64,000 nucleotides of DNA from Atriophallophorus winterbourni (Eukaryota > Platyhelminthes > Trematoda > Plagiorchiida > Microphallidae). Position 1 is the first letter of the stretch. Each line of letters opens with the position of its first letter. Position numbers and translations under genes: made by a program. This document shows positions 1-11,438 of this stretch, one piece after another. The stretch spans positions 53,225 through 117,224 of the forward strand of contig JACCGJ010023909.1 in the NCBI GenBank assembly GCA_013407085.1, in the 5' to 3' direction. The notes under the pieces were generated by a model. The model had not been told where the DNA came from and made no database searches. It worked only from the letters and a program-made list of their open reading frames with translations.

Positions 1-955
1 AGCGTGCTTCAGAAGCAGAGCAAAGAAAATGTTGAAAAGCGTGGGGGTAAGAACACACCCTTGTTTGAGGCTTCGGCGAATTTCAAAGGCTTGTGAACTG
101 CAACCGTTAAAATAGACTGAGTCTTTTATGCCTGAGTGGAACGAAATAACCAGTTTGAGCTGCGTTGGGGGGCAGCCTATCAGATCAAGCATTTTGAAAA
201 GATCCTTCCCGCTGACGTAGTCGAATGCTTTCGTTAAATATATAAAAACAGCGTATAATGGCATACGCTGTTTCCGACACTTTTTTGAAGTTGTCTCAGG
301 GAGAAGATCATATCCACGGTTGATCTTCACTCGCGGAAGCCACATTGAGATTCGGAGTAAATTCTATAATCTTAAACTTGTAGACGGATCTGTAAGACTT
401 TAGCAAACAATTTGCCTACATCATTCAAAAGGCAGATTCCTCTGTAATTGATGCAGTCGCCTCTATCTCCCTTATTCTTAAATAGCGTGATGATCTTTGT
501 GACTCGCATCTCTTGTGGGACCATCCCCTCCTGTCAGCAATGAAGAAGCAAATGGTGAAGAGGTTGTAATAATGCTGCTCTTATGCATTTGATGAACTCA
601 GGTGGAATTACGTCGTCACCAGGGGCCTTCCCATTCGCTAAGCGGTCGATTGGCCTATTTATCTCCTCGAGAGTAGGAGGGGTATCTAGATATTTAATGG
701 TCGGCAACTGCTTGACATTCTCGAGTGTATGCGGTAGAACCGTACTGTTTGCGATTTCGAGGATAAATCCTCAATTTCAAATTGGAATTTATCTTTAATT
801 GGGGACTAATCTAAGTCCCACAGTCGGTGCAATGTAGCACCGGTAACTGTTTGAAATATTTTTGCAACATTCCGATAACAGCAGGATGGTAGTTTTTGTT
901 TAAAGTTAGATTTTTATTAATAAGTAGTATATGACGTTCGGAAAGCAGGACGGTA

Positions 956-998
956 GCACACGACCAGTTTCGCAGTTATTGCTGCTCATCAGGTATGC
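956..998 (-). ncRNA. Hammerhead ribozyme (family 4), intact core
   Basis: On minus: stem I GCAUAC pairs with GUGUGC (one GU wobble). The core CUGAUGA is followed by stem II GCAG/CUGC with loop CAAUAA, then GAAA, then stem III ACUGGU, then C17. Cleavage would follow GUC. All core nucleotides agree with the consensus. Stem III is only two pairs as a monomer but is self-complementary, so a dimer is expected. Confidence 0.85.
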
Positions 999-1092
999 CT
1001 ATCCGTGACTTGACATTCGAACACCTCAAAATCACAAATAAATTCATTTAACACAAAGTCAGAACGGTTTTCGAATGTCAGGTCACGGACAC

Positions 1093-1135
1093 GCATACAT
1101 GATAAGCGGCAATAACTGCGAAACTGGTCGTGTGC
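1093..1135 (+). ncRNA. Degenerate hammerhead (family 4), right arm
   Basis: Inverted partner of the left-arm ribozyme. Stems and the GAAA...GUC side are kept, but the core reads AUGAUAA (C3 to A, G8 to A). It should be inactive. Confidence 0.75.
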
Positions 1136-3317
1136 GTCCGTCCTGCTTTTCGAACGTTATATAATACTTATTATTAAAAATCTGACTTTAAACATAAAAA
1201 GAGCCGTACTGTCCCTGGAGTAGAAAGAGGAGAAGTGCTCTTCCCATCTGTTAAGTTTTATCGACCATCGGGTTACAAGAGATAGACTTAATGGGAGCCC
1301 TTATAAATTTGTTTGGGCCAATGGCTCTCTTGATCCCATCATACATACCGTGAAAAGTTCCGTTATCCGCAGCTTTTTAGTTATTGAGGCTAATTTCAGA
1401 CCAACAGTTGTTCGCACATCGCCTTGCTGTCTGTTGGACCACATTACTAGCTGCTCTTAGAAGTCGTAAGTTTACATCTGTTGGCATACCTTTGAACCTC
1501 AAGAATGCTGAGCTATTTCTCATCCAACACAGCAGTAATAACAGAAGCTTTTGCTTCAAACCAGTCGCTCGTTCGAGCTTTCTTCGGACCGGAAGTGGAA
1601 AGTGCGACTCGAAATATGCAGCTTTTTATCGATTACCGGTGTCTGAAGCCGATTTCAGTGGGGTTGTGTTGTTGAACTCCGGTGTGAAGCCTTTTGCAAA
1701 TCGCGCAGCTAGATTAGTTTCGCACATGCGAGTGACGTCTATCCTAGGCTTTGCAGACAATTTGGTGCAGTGAAATCTCATGTGGGGAAGCATATGTTTT
1801 GCACAGATTTGTGAATGGTCAGTGTCGCAGTCTGCGCTCTGATATGATCTGGTGAGGAGCACGCTCCCATATTAGTGCACCTAACAAGAATAAAATCAAG
1901 CCGATGCCAAGCTAAGAGCGAGGATGTTTCCATGAGACTTGATGCTGTTTTTTGTTTGAAAGAAAGTGTTACTGACACAAAGACTGAACTGTGTGCACAT
2001 TTCTAAAAGTCGTTGTCCATTTTCATTGATTTTACTTACACCAAACCTCCCGAGACAGTTTCGCGAAGACTCGTAATCTACACAAACTCTGGCATTGAAA
2101 TCAACCAATACCAATACACAGTTTTGTGTGGCAAGTTTTTCAGGACTGTTGTGATATTATGACATCAGGCGTCGCAGTGAGCTTCGCTGCATAAACGTTG
2201 ACTAACGTAATGACACCAGTAATGCACTTCAGATTTGAAGTTCAAATCCGTTTGCTCCCGCTGCTGCTCGGTTCTGTTGCTTTTAGAAGGTCGGTTCGAA
2301 CGGCAAACCCAACTCATGCAGTCGAGGCTCATCAAAACCTTTTCCTTTTCAAAAGAATGTGTAATCTCTTTCTGTTAGCTTACCAGTGTCTGGTAATCGC
2401 GTCTCTTGTAGGGCAGCCACGTCGACATTCAGCCTCTTTAGCTCATTGTCAATCACGGCTGACTTTCTTAATCCTCTGATTTTCGAGACGTCGTCATGAA
2501 ATCTGAAACCATGGACCGGACGTTCTATGGTTCCAGTTTGAGAACTGATATTTGTTGTTTAGATTTTCGATTCGCTGGTGCGGAAAAATACAGTCTGCTT
2601 GTCGGTTGATTCTCAATCCTCATGATACCAATGAAGATAGATGACCGTGGCGAGACGGCACCTCATTGACTGTGGGCTGTCCAGCTTGAGTCGAGCGGTA
2701 GCCGTCCAATGAGACCTGGAAGTCTCTCCTACCGTCGATAGTAGCCCCAGGCTCTTCGCTCTACGCCAGTTGAGCCATAGCTTTTAACCGGTTTCTGCTG
2801 CTTTCCGTGTTATTTTCCGTAGAAGCGGAATGGAGTGTCCTCTACATTGGTGCTTTGTGATGTACGCCAGAGCAGTTCAATATGGAGAACTAGCTGTTGC
2901 CAATGCAGCGATTGCTCCCTCTCTATGGCACAACAAGAGCCAAAGGAACAGCTAGACTGATATGTTTGGACAACGATGCCGTCGCAGCAGCTGGCAAGAC
3001 GAAGTTGAATAAACTTCGAACTGCCTAACGGGACTCCGGCTCCGGAATTTTCCTCGAGGTATACTCTTGAAGCCTTTTCAATGATTGGATGTAGCCACAA
3101 TGTAGTGGAGGTATCAGATAAGGGTTTTCCTCCCCCTAGGTGAACCGCCTTTATGGATGTACGAGCTCCACCTGCTCGAAGCTTGCTGGTTTTTAGGCGC
3201 CAGTCAGCCGCCTTCGTCCTTTCTCCTGTCAGTAGAAGCAGTTCCGCCGAATCACACAGGACCACGCGTGCAGGCCAGTAGCTGGACTTGGTTGTCAGAG
3301 GCTATATGAGACGCGTG

Positions 3318-3402
3318 CCGTCGTTGCATGTATGTATGTATATATGAATACATGGATGAATACATGTTTGTATGTATGTATCTGTGTTTGGTTTGTATGC
3401 TT
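3318..3402. repeat. TATG/TATA-rich simple repeat
   Basis: Imperfect tatg repeats just upstream of the 5' end of the minus-strand LINE. No coding signal. Confidence 0.7.
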
Positions 3403-3490
3403 ATATATGTGTGTGAAATCATGTAATGGTTCAAGCTCATATATATATATATATATATATGCTTGAACCGCTACATCATTTCACATATAT
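3403..3490. repeat. Long hairpin around a (TA)n core
   Basis: Two arms of about 30 bp (3403-3436 and 3461-3490) are near-perfect inverted repeats: the left contains GGTTCAAGC and the right contains GCTTGAACC, with outer blocks that also pair. The core is (TA)n. It would extrude as a cruciform easily. Confidence 0.8.
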
Positions 3491-3978
3491 TGGTTCAACA
3501 CGAAGATTGGTAAACGGATTTACTGGCCAGCTATTATTTTGGGTTTAGGCCATAGTGGTGTTATCTGACGACTGCGTTTTAGCGACGGCTTTGCCATTTG
3601 AACCTTCTCGTATCGGCTCACAGAACAACTCTCGTATTCCGAATCTTATCTGTTCTCATCATTATCACATACAGCATTACACTGGTAGCGCGTACCGAAT
3701 GCACAACTGCCACACAACCATTAAAAAGTAAAATGCTAAAAGATGGCGAAGGGTGAGATTTGAATAGCTACGGATTCTATAGAACAGTAAGCACAAACAA
3801 ACTGGGTAGAGGAGCCTACACCTCGAATGGAGCATGCATTTAAACAAGTTTCGTGAACGAGTAGAGCGACAACAGTATTGCAGCTTCCTTGCGGCATTCA
3901 CTGTCATGCATCATAGCAATCATTTCTCGTCACTCCGCTTGACAACATGAACGTTAAGCCAAAATTCCAAGATGATGC
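3491..3978. other. No recognisable gene or repeat
   Basis: Short open frames only, with no motif or similarity I recognise. Confidence 0.5.
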
Positions 3979-5215
3979 TTAGTGCAAGACTGCCATTGAA
4001 CACGGATGTGTAATTAGGCATTGCGTTAAGTGATCGCGGGGACACCACCCTGGAAGACGCGCTGCGCCGACTTTGGAAAGGTTACTAGTAAGGGTTTTTA
4101 ACTGATTATGGTATGTGACGGTTTGGACAGCCCGAGATGTACGCCAATCAGGATGTGGCGTGGCAAAAAGAGTCTGTTTCGGAAGTCGGTGGTCTGGCAA
4201 CCGTAAAACGTGACCCAACCAGCGTAATCTATGCAGGATGATTTGCTTCTCTATATCAACATTACTACCAAACAACTTATTTGGGAGAGAATCGGTGCGT
4301 ATGCAGTTGTAACATCTAACTCCTAGAATGTCGCGGAGACATCGGTTGTCAAATATTTGGAGACGCTGTAAGTCTTCTTTACAAAAAGTCCAGGTTTCGC
4401 ACCCATGCAGTAACACGGCCCGAACTGTCGCTTTATATACTCTACCCTCGAGGAACAGAGACAGTTCTTTCTGACGCCAGAGGTGACATAGTTTGTGGAA
4501 TGAAACGGTCGCTTTAGAAATACGTGTCGAGACCTCGTCATTTAACGATGCAGAATTATTGATACAACTACCGAGATACGTAACGCGATCTACAATTTCA
4601 AGCGCCTGATTGTCAAGTAATAAAGTGCTGTTTGATAAGTCGCTGTCATGCAGCAGAACACTGCACTTGGAGGGTGCAAAACGCATTACAAATGAGGGCA
4701 CAATACTTGGTAGCTTGTTCAGTATTGCCTGTGCATCTATGTACGAATCGAAGAGCAGAACTATATCATCAGCATAGTCCAAGCGGAGAAGCTTGCCGCC
4801 TGGCATTATGTGAACTCCGAAGGCTGGGGCACCGTTGCTGCATAATTCCATGATAGCATCAATTACAAAATTAAACAAAAACGGAGAAATCGGACATCCT
4901 TGTCGGACGCCACTAGTAGTGTGAAATTTGGGAGAGAGTTCGTTGTAAACCTTAACGCATCCGGATGTATGAGCATGAAGTGCACGTAGTATGTTGACAT
5001 ACTTTTGTGGAACGCCTCTGCACAGCAAGTTGATAAACAGGACATTTCGATAGACTGAATCAAATGCTCCTTCGAAGTCTAAAAAGATGGCTATTGTCGG
5101 CTGTCGATAGGTGTGCCGCAGTTCTAAGTTCCGTCGAAGAGTACAAATGTGATCGACACAGCCTCTGCCAGGTCGGAAGCCAGCTTGCTGCTCTCGGATC
5201 TGTGATTCCTCATGC
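3979..5215 (-). mobile_element. LINE reverse transcriptase fragment, second family
   Basis: On minus, 5215-3979 encodes the RT and C-terminal part of a non-LTR retrotransposon. Upstream of the first Met at 5028 the frame already reads QAGFRPGRGCVDHICTLRR and FLDFEGAFDSVYR. The 349-residue frame then gives TTSGVRQGCPISPFLFNF, the catalytic YADDIVLL box, KCSVLLHD, YLGSCINNSASLNDEVSTRI and the terminal RLRWLGHVLRLPDHRLPKQ. It differs from the 1-3300 LINE in every motif. The 5' part is missing. The open frame is long for this window, so the copy is comparatively young. Confidence 0.85.
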
Positions 5216-5221
5216 GATGTT

Positions 5222-5352
5222 AATCTTCGCCCGTTTCATTGGCAGATGAATTGCGCATTCAGCTGTCTCATTCGCGGGCCAAATTGAATGATTGGGACGA
5301 TCTTCAAGCGGCTTTTCCTACTAGTCGTTTGTGTGAACTCCTGAACCACAAG
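5222..5352. repeat. Direct repeat, copy 1 (about 125 bp)
   Basis: The block starting CGCCCGTTTCATTGGCAG and ending GAACCACAAG recurs at 5467-5591 with a few substitutions. Origin unknown. Confidence 0.8.
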
Positions 5353-5466
5353 TGCCAATTGATCCAACTTAAGGCAACAACAACGTTTCTTAGAAAGTTT
5401 ATCATCAGTGGTCAGACAGGAGATATATACTTGTTACTAAATATTTGTTAAGAGAGATTTCAAATC

Positions 5467-5591
5467 GCCCGTTTCATTGGCAGTTGAATTGCGCATTCAG
5501 CTGTCTCATTCGCAAACCAAATTGAATGATCGCGACGATCTTCAAGCGGCTTTTCCTACTAGTCGCTTGTGTGAACTCCAGAACCACAAGT
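5467..5591. repeat. Direct repeat, copy 2
   Basis: Second copy of the 5222-5352 block. It ends exactly where the plus-strand CR1 fragment begins. Confidence 0.8.
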
Positions 5592-5592
5592 T

Positions 5593-6598
5593 GGGCCAAT
5601 ACTCTTCCTCGTATACGCGAATGATATACCTGAAATCGTACGCAGAAAAATCATTTTATTTGCGGATGACATCAAAGTCTGGACTAGCATACGCACCATA
5701 GAAGATTGCGAAATTCTCCAAAAAGATCTCGAAGCACTTCATAATTGGTCCTTGCGGAACTGCTTACCATTCAACATCCAAAAATGTTGAACGTCGGTAA
5801 ATCATTCGAATTCTCATACTCTTTGGGATCTCAGCAACTTTCATGGGTTACTGAAGAGAAAGACCTGGGCGTGTGGATTAGCAGAAACCTGAAGTCTTCA
5901 CGGCACTGTTCTGTTGTATAAAAAAAGTCCTGCCAAATCTTAGCATTGCTCAGAAGGATCTTTGGTCGTTTCTCAAAGCAGATACTCCCACGTATAATTA
6001 ACACCTATAACAGACCAACAATGGAGTATGCTGTTCAAGCATGGTCCCCATGGTTACAAAAGGACATGACCTTGCTGCAACGGGTATACCACCGCGCTAC
6101 AAAACTGGTGACCGGTCTATACAACAGGCCATACGAGGAGCGGATTGCAACGCTAAACCTCTTTGTCTTTCCGTACCGTCGTCTCAGGGGTGACTTGATC
6201 CTGCTTTTCAACATTCTGCATACAGTGGATCACCCACTCGAACACCTGTTTCATCGGCAAGAAGCACGTGGTAGCAGATCGCATGTCTACAAGTTTATTA
6301 TTCCACACTCCAGATCAAATTGTCGAAGGTTTTTCTTTGCTGTCAGAATCTGTTTTCTATGGAACTCCCTGCCCCCACATATCATTTGCGCAACAAGCCT
6401 GAACATGTTCAAGACTGAACTTGACAAGTATATGTTGACGAAACCCAACCTTGCACCTGAATACACATACTCCCTTTCCATTTGTATAAAACATTTGTGT
6501 TGTTTTTATGAATTCCCTATAATTTTAATCTGTGGTTACTGTAAAGTATTTACTTTTTGGACCAATAAAACTTTGAATTACTTTGAATTACTTTGAAT
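5593..6598 (+). mobile_element. CR1-like LINE, 5'-truncated
   Basis: Starts inside RT at GPILFLVYANDIP, followed by ILFADDIKVWTSIRT (FADD catalytic box), then a frameshift, then the C-terminal third (ALLRRIFGRFSKQILPRI, MEYAVQAWSPWLQKDMTLL, YRRLRGDLILLFNIL). The 3' end carries three copies of the 10-bp unit ACTTTGAATT (6571-6598), the terminal repeat expected of CR1 elements. It is close to the longer copy at 11412-13860. Confidence 0.9.
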
Positions 6599-6599
6599 A

Positions 6600-7130
6600 T
6601 GGACGCTAATAATCTCGTAATGATTGGAGAGAGACTTATCTCAAGGTTATTGGAGCATGAGCTTCGCACACATTTTTCAAATGTAGGTATGATAAATTAT
6701 TCGCCCCAACTCGGAGGGACGGATTCTGACGATCCCACTTCACGAAGCAGATCACCTAATGTGCTGATTAGGACTTGGTTACCTTCTTCGAGCGAAACAG
6801 GCGGTATGTAATCGGAGCTAGCAGCTTTGAATCGTTTCATGGATTCGATACAAGCTTTAATTTCTAAATCATTAGGAGGATCTACGCTAACAGGCCAATG
6901 ATCACACTGCTTCAAATGAGGAAATGATTGTGTTGCAGGAATGACTGTATTGTGCAGTAAAATCAAGGTTGAGAAGAGGAGAAATGTAAATGGCAAAAGG
7001 GGCAGTACAGTTTTTCGCTGCCTGTTGATGTCCTTGCCTCCGATGTCCGGTTGTTAGTTGCTTCAAACCATTTGATTTTTTCGGAAACTGGTCAATGTCA
7101 CTGGCCGGGTGACGAAGGTCAATCGATATA
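6600..7130 (-). mobile_element. RTE-like LINE fragment (pre-RT region)
   Basis: On minus: VSVDPPNDLEIKACIESMKR, KAASSDYIPPVSLEEGNQVL and ESVPPSWGE, then after a stop IIPTFEKC and LEISLSPIITRLLASI. This is the block just before and at the start of RT in the 1-3300 family. The 7000-7130 part is weaker. Confidence 0.7.
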
Positions 7131-7319
7131 CTTGTGAGGCTGACAGACGTTTGATTCGCATGTTAGCGAAAGATAGATTAAATATTAGCGAACACCAATA
7201 AATGTGTAGAGACACTTGTCTGCTACACAGCCATTTACCAGTTCAAAGAATATTGGGTACCGATTCTCCAGGTTAAAAAAGGAGACCAAAAAATAGATAG
7301 CATTCGGTCTAAGCACGAC

Positions 7320-8580
7320 CGACAAAGATTCAAGATTCAAGATTCAAGATTAATGGTTTTAAAAAAAGCAAATTGCTGTACAGAACCATAGCATTTACGT
7401 ATAAAAAATTTAAAAAATCGTCACTTGTATGATCATATCTGTGTTCTTCATAGGTGGAGCAAAAATAATCCTTAATTGCGACACAGACTGAGGAAAAAGA
7501 ATCTTTGGATGGACGGTAGTTCCGTGCGTTAACAAAAAGAGACATCAGTAGATAGGGGCCAACGCATTAGTTCTCAACATAAGGTTTCGTAACCTTTGTT
7601 CAAAGATGTGCTCGTTCGCTGAGGTAACAATATCTTTCGGTAAGCTATTCCACAAGAAGCATACACGAACAGCGAAGAAGTGACGACGACAATTCAATCG
7701 TGAGTGTGGGATTTGAAGGGTCAAAGAGTGGCTGCGTGTGGGGACAACCGAACCAAACTTGAAGAGGTGTTTGATAGGGTGGCATTTCGCGTAGATGATT
7801 CGATATGTCAGAGTGAGGTCGTGTGCTCCCGCTACCTACAAAATGCTCCCATACGAGTACTCGCATCAGCAGTACAAACACAAACAAAACAAAACCACCT
7901 TTTGGTTCCCAAGGTTGTCACATCCGGGGGTGGTGGTGGGGATAAGATACCGCTACCTACAAAATGCGTGCGTCTCAAATAGCCTCTGACAACCGAAGCC
8001 CAACTCCTGGCCTTCTCGTGGCGGAACTGCTTCTACTGACAGGAAAAGGGGCGAAAGCGGGTGACCGGCGCCTTAAAACCAGTTCGCTTCGGGTAGATGC
8101 AGCTCGTCAGCCCGGAAGGGCTGTCCATCTAGGGGATGAAAACCCTGACTCCAAACCTCCGCTTCCTGTGGATTACACAATCACAATACTCCGCCGAGGG
8201 TGCACAGTCCAAGTCTGGTCAGTCGCTGCTCAAAGGGTAAATTATTCAATCCGGTAACCATTTTGGTTGCCTTGTTATAAATTCGTTCGAGGAGCGAGAT
8301 GTCCTTTTCCATCCATGGCGTCCAAGCTTGTGCAGCGCAGTCAACGACAGGTTGTATGTAAGTGCTTAGTAATTTCGCGAGTGAGTGTGGTGGGAAATGT
8401 CCGAAAAGGCGTTTCAGTAAACCTAGCAAGCTGCACGCACGCTTGTAGACGGCTTTGCACTGTAGGCTGTTCTTCAAAGTGCCAGAGATCAAGATTCCGA
8501 GAACTTTTTGTGATGTACTCCATTCAAGCGGGTGGCTTCCAAGTGTGTAGGTAAAGGGAAAGGGTTTTCCGACAAACTCA
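7320..8580 (-). mobile_element. CR1-like LINE 3' part, interrupted by an insertion
   Basis: On minus from 8580: FTYTLGSHPLEWSTSQKVLG, LLGLLKRLFGHFPPHSLAKL, AAQAWTPWMEKDISLLERIY and NKATKMVTGL. After the 7830-8200 insertion it resumes with LTYRIIYAKCHPIKHLFKFG, RLNCRRHFFAVRVCFLWNSL and LPKDIVTSANEHIFEQRL. The 3' end has three copies of a 7-bp unit (CTTGAAT on minus) near 7321-7350. Confidence 0.85.
7830..8200 (+). mobile_element. RTE-like LINE 5'-region fragment nested in CR1
   Basis: Contains CTCAAATAGCCTCTGACAAC and a block reading AELLLLTGKGAKAGDRRLKT, the same as the 5' region of the LINE at 3300-3050 (minus), and relatives at 23430 and 37150. A 17-18 bp sequence (ccgctacctacaaaatgc) occurs at 7828 and again at 7952. 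The insertion splits a CR1 reading frame. Confidence 0.7.
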
Positions 8581-8889
8581 CTATCCAGAGTTCAGAGACG
8601 GATTAGTGGAAATAGCCCATCACTGCCAGCCACTCCGATAATTCTGAAGGTATTCTTTACTGGAAGTTAGTTCTTCTCATTCAAAAGTGATTTATTCCTC
8701 ACCATATCCTGCAAAGTAAAAGGAAGTATATGCCTATTGTTTTGTTCTTTCAAGTCCATGCATATGATTATCAGGGAAATAAACATGGCGACGTGAACTT
8801 GTTTTATGTTCGACGTCGGTGTTATTGTTATCAATTGCTTTATTGTCTTGTTTTATTTTAGTTGTACTGGTTGTCCCGTCTCCACCTAT
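8581..8889. other. No gene; possible 3' flank or LTR of the Gypsy element
   Basis: Lies downstream of the Gypsy integrase stop on minus. I could not find a matching repeat upstream, so an LTR is not supported. Confidence 0.3.
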
Positions 8890-11438
8890 GATTTCATACT
8901 CCACCTAGTTCCTTTTTAATAAAGGCTGGTTTTAATCTATCGATGGATATCGTTTCCTTTCTACGTTTGATGTCGATAACAAACTGCTTTGAATTACGTC
9001 TGAGGACTTCGAAAGGACCGTCGTATTGAGGTTCTAGTGGTTTACGTACTGCGTCTACCGTGACGAACACATGGGCACAGGTTGATAACGCTGCTGGGAT
9101 GTACGCTGCGTTGCTCTGTTGTTGCGTTGGTTTAAGTTTTATAGACTGCATAGCTGCAAGCAAACGCTGTACAAAATCGCTGGGATCGATGTATTGGTTA
9201 ACCTGCGATCAGAGTGCGAGGTCCGATAAAAGTTTCAGGGCAGCACCGTAGACTAACTCTGCTGATGATCATCCCAAGTTAGGTTTGAACGAGGTATTTT
9301 TGCTCAGTAGAACCAGCGGTAAGTGTTCAGTCCAGCTGCTTGGATCTGGTTGAGCCATCAGGGATGACTTTATCTCTCTGTACATCTGTTCAACTATCCG
9401 ATTTTCTATGGGGTGATAAGCTGTCGTTCGGATTCGTTTCGTTTCGTTCGTTGCTCACCGCGCTCTGTCGTCAAGATTTCGGGTGTGCCATAATTATCAA
9501 TCCAGTGTGCTGTAAACGTCCTCGTTATCGTTTCTTAATTGATGTCCTGGAAGGGTATAGCTACCGGTCAACGCGTGTATCGATCTACACACGTCGCGAG
9601 GTATCGCTGCCCTTTTGAGATTGGCAGCGGTCCGACGATGTCGATATTAGTATGGCTGAAACGCGTGCAGTTGTCGTCGTATGTTCCGATTTGGCTCCGT
9701 ATGTGACGTTGGACTTTGGCTGGTTGACAAGAGAAACAGGCTCTGGACATCTCCCCCTTGTCCTTGTTCATTTCTGGCCATACGTTGAGCTCTGCGATTA
9801 GACGTTGCGTGATGTTGAATGTGAATCGTGTCGAATATGACTCATCTATACGTTTCGTTAACGACTGGAACCTTTCGTTTTGTAGCAGATTATGGTCTCG
9901 CGTGCTACGTCTAAGGTGATTCGTTTGATCTTTTAATTAGTGCTAGACAACTGCTCGAGGAAGTTTTCATGCTTTCTGCTTCGACTTCTGTTTAGCCAGT
10001 GCTTTCAGATCAACCGTGATATACTTTTGCTCCAATGGATGTAGCTTCTTTGTGAAGAATGCGACTGGTACTAATTTGACATTCTTAATCTGTTTTAGCA
10101 CGCCAACGACTGCGACAAATGATGCATCTGCTGGTAGTACGAGTGTGCATTGCGAATCGACGTGTGCTGGCGACAGCGTTCTGCCCAATTCCTGCTTGAT
10201 TTTTCCGAAAGCTTGTCTGCCCGACTCGTCCATTCGAAACAGATTTTTGTCCAGTTAAATTAGGTCCTTCTGGGGTTGGCATAGCTTTGAATACTTTTGG
10301 ATGAAGCGTCCATTGTAGTTAACCATGCTAACAAACCTACGGAGCTTTGTGAAAGTGTCAGACAAGGAAAAGCTGATAATTGCATCAACTTCATAGCGGA
10401 GAGGTTTGTTACCATCAGATGGCTTAGAAAATCTATGTAATCCTGTTCAGGTTGAGTCTTGAAGGGATTGATTACCACTCCGAAATGACGGAAGCGTATG
10501 AACAGATGTTTGAGGTGTTTTAGTTGTTCCTTGTAGGAACGACTAGCAACCAGAATTTTGTCGATTTAAACGGAAACCAAATCCAATCCATGCGTAAACT
10601 GGTCCACGAAATGTTGGGGCGTTTGAGTGGCATTCTGCAGTTCAAAGAGCACGCGTAAAATGTCGAAAAGACCAAATGTTGTGGTCAATGCATTTTTTGC
10701 ACGTCCGCTGGGTGAAACGTAATTTAGTGACAGGCACAAGCAAGATCTATCTTGCTGAGCACTCGCTTATTATGCAGGGAGATGGAGAAATCGTGCAAAT
10801 GCAGGATTGGATACCTATCCTGTCTCGTGAGCGTAATCAGAGCTCTATAATCTCCGCATGGTCTCCAGTCGTTGTCTCTGTTCTCAGAAACCACGTGTAG
10901 TCGACTTGCCCATGTGCTGCTGTAAGGGTGAATAAATTTTTGAGCTAATCCGCGGCTAACCACACGGTCTACTAAAACATGAGTACCCTGTAGTTATGAT
11001 CCGGTGGTTGACGTCGTGCTTTACATCTGACATCTGGTAGTTTGGAATTGTGATATCCATGAAAGACTCTATTAGCTTTTTGTACGGTCGGCTGAAATGT
11101 TGTATATCGTTATTGATGGTGGGAGACATATATGTAGTTTGTGAGCCGTTTATGGTCAGGTTCTTTACGCTATCTATCAGTGTGCTTCGTCAAGGGTATA
11201 CCGCTATACTGCGGTGTTCGAAGATATCCAAGCAGATTATAGGACTAGGAACGTCGGCTATAATGAAACCCAATTGGTAGGTCTCCGAATGCCTATATTG
11301 TGGGTGTGGAGTCTTTCACCGTATGTGCGTATAGCTGTACCATTGACTGCGCGCAACACGATACCGGATAATTTGTTTCCGTCCTGTGACCGTGGAGGTT
11401 TCACAATTATCTGATTCAAAAGTGATTCAAAGTGATTC
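8890..11438 (-). mobile_element. Degenerate Gypsy-type LTR retrotransposon pol
   Basis: On minus the order is protease tail, RT, RNase H, integrase. 11438-11260 reads SGIVLRAVNGTAIRTYGERL. RT reads GLAQKFIHPYSSTWASRLHV, DWRPCGDYRAL and SKIDLACACH (10963-10724). RNase H reads ADASFVAVVGVLKQ and VAFFTKKLHPLEQKY (10233-9967). Integrase reads CQPAKVQRHIRSQIG and HTNIDIVGPLP (9771-9568), with the C-terminal YDGPFEVLRRNSKQFVIDI (about 9030). Many stops and frameshifts. The FADD region is damaged (10570). No LTR pair was found. The CR1 at 11412 has removed or displaced the gag side. Confidence 0.85.

Larger units (their letters stand above)
897..1194. mobile_element. 298 bp foldback element with a hammerhead in each arm
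   Basis: Two arms of about 130 bp are inverted copies. The left end reads TGTTTAAAGTTAG and the right end reads CTGACTTTAAACA. The centre (about 1035-1060) is AT-rich and unpaired. Each arm carries a hammerhead read outward, the left on minus and the right on plus. The element interrupts the RTE-like LINE, so it is younger than that copy. The target duplication is not resolvable. It could be a MITE-like element or two head-to-head copies of a small retroposon. Confidence 0.8.
1..3300 (-). mobile_element. RTE-like (APE-type) LINE, cut by the left window edge
   Basis: One long degenerate LINE copy reads on the minus strand from a 5' region near 3300 to reverse transcriptase at the window edge. 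The 5' region gives AELLLLTGERTKAADWRLKT. The endonuclease part (about 2560-1600) gives ALQETRL, GFAVRTDLLKATEPSS, a DFNARV metal-site motif, NENGQRLLEMC and the DCDTDHS catalytic end. The RT part gives GKAPGDDVIPPEF (about 640), NYRGICLLNDVGKLFAKVL (about 420) and KAFDYVSGKDLFKML then KQGCVLTPTLFNIFFALLLKHA-type motifs (240-1). Stops and frameshifts are frequent, so it is dead. A 298 bp foldback sits inside it at 897-1194. The assignment to an RTE-like family rests on motif recall. Confidence 0.85.

Noticed and set aside
8581..8889. LTR of the Gypsy element
   Set aside because: No second copy in the window and no TG...CA ends that could be paired.
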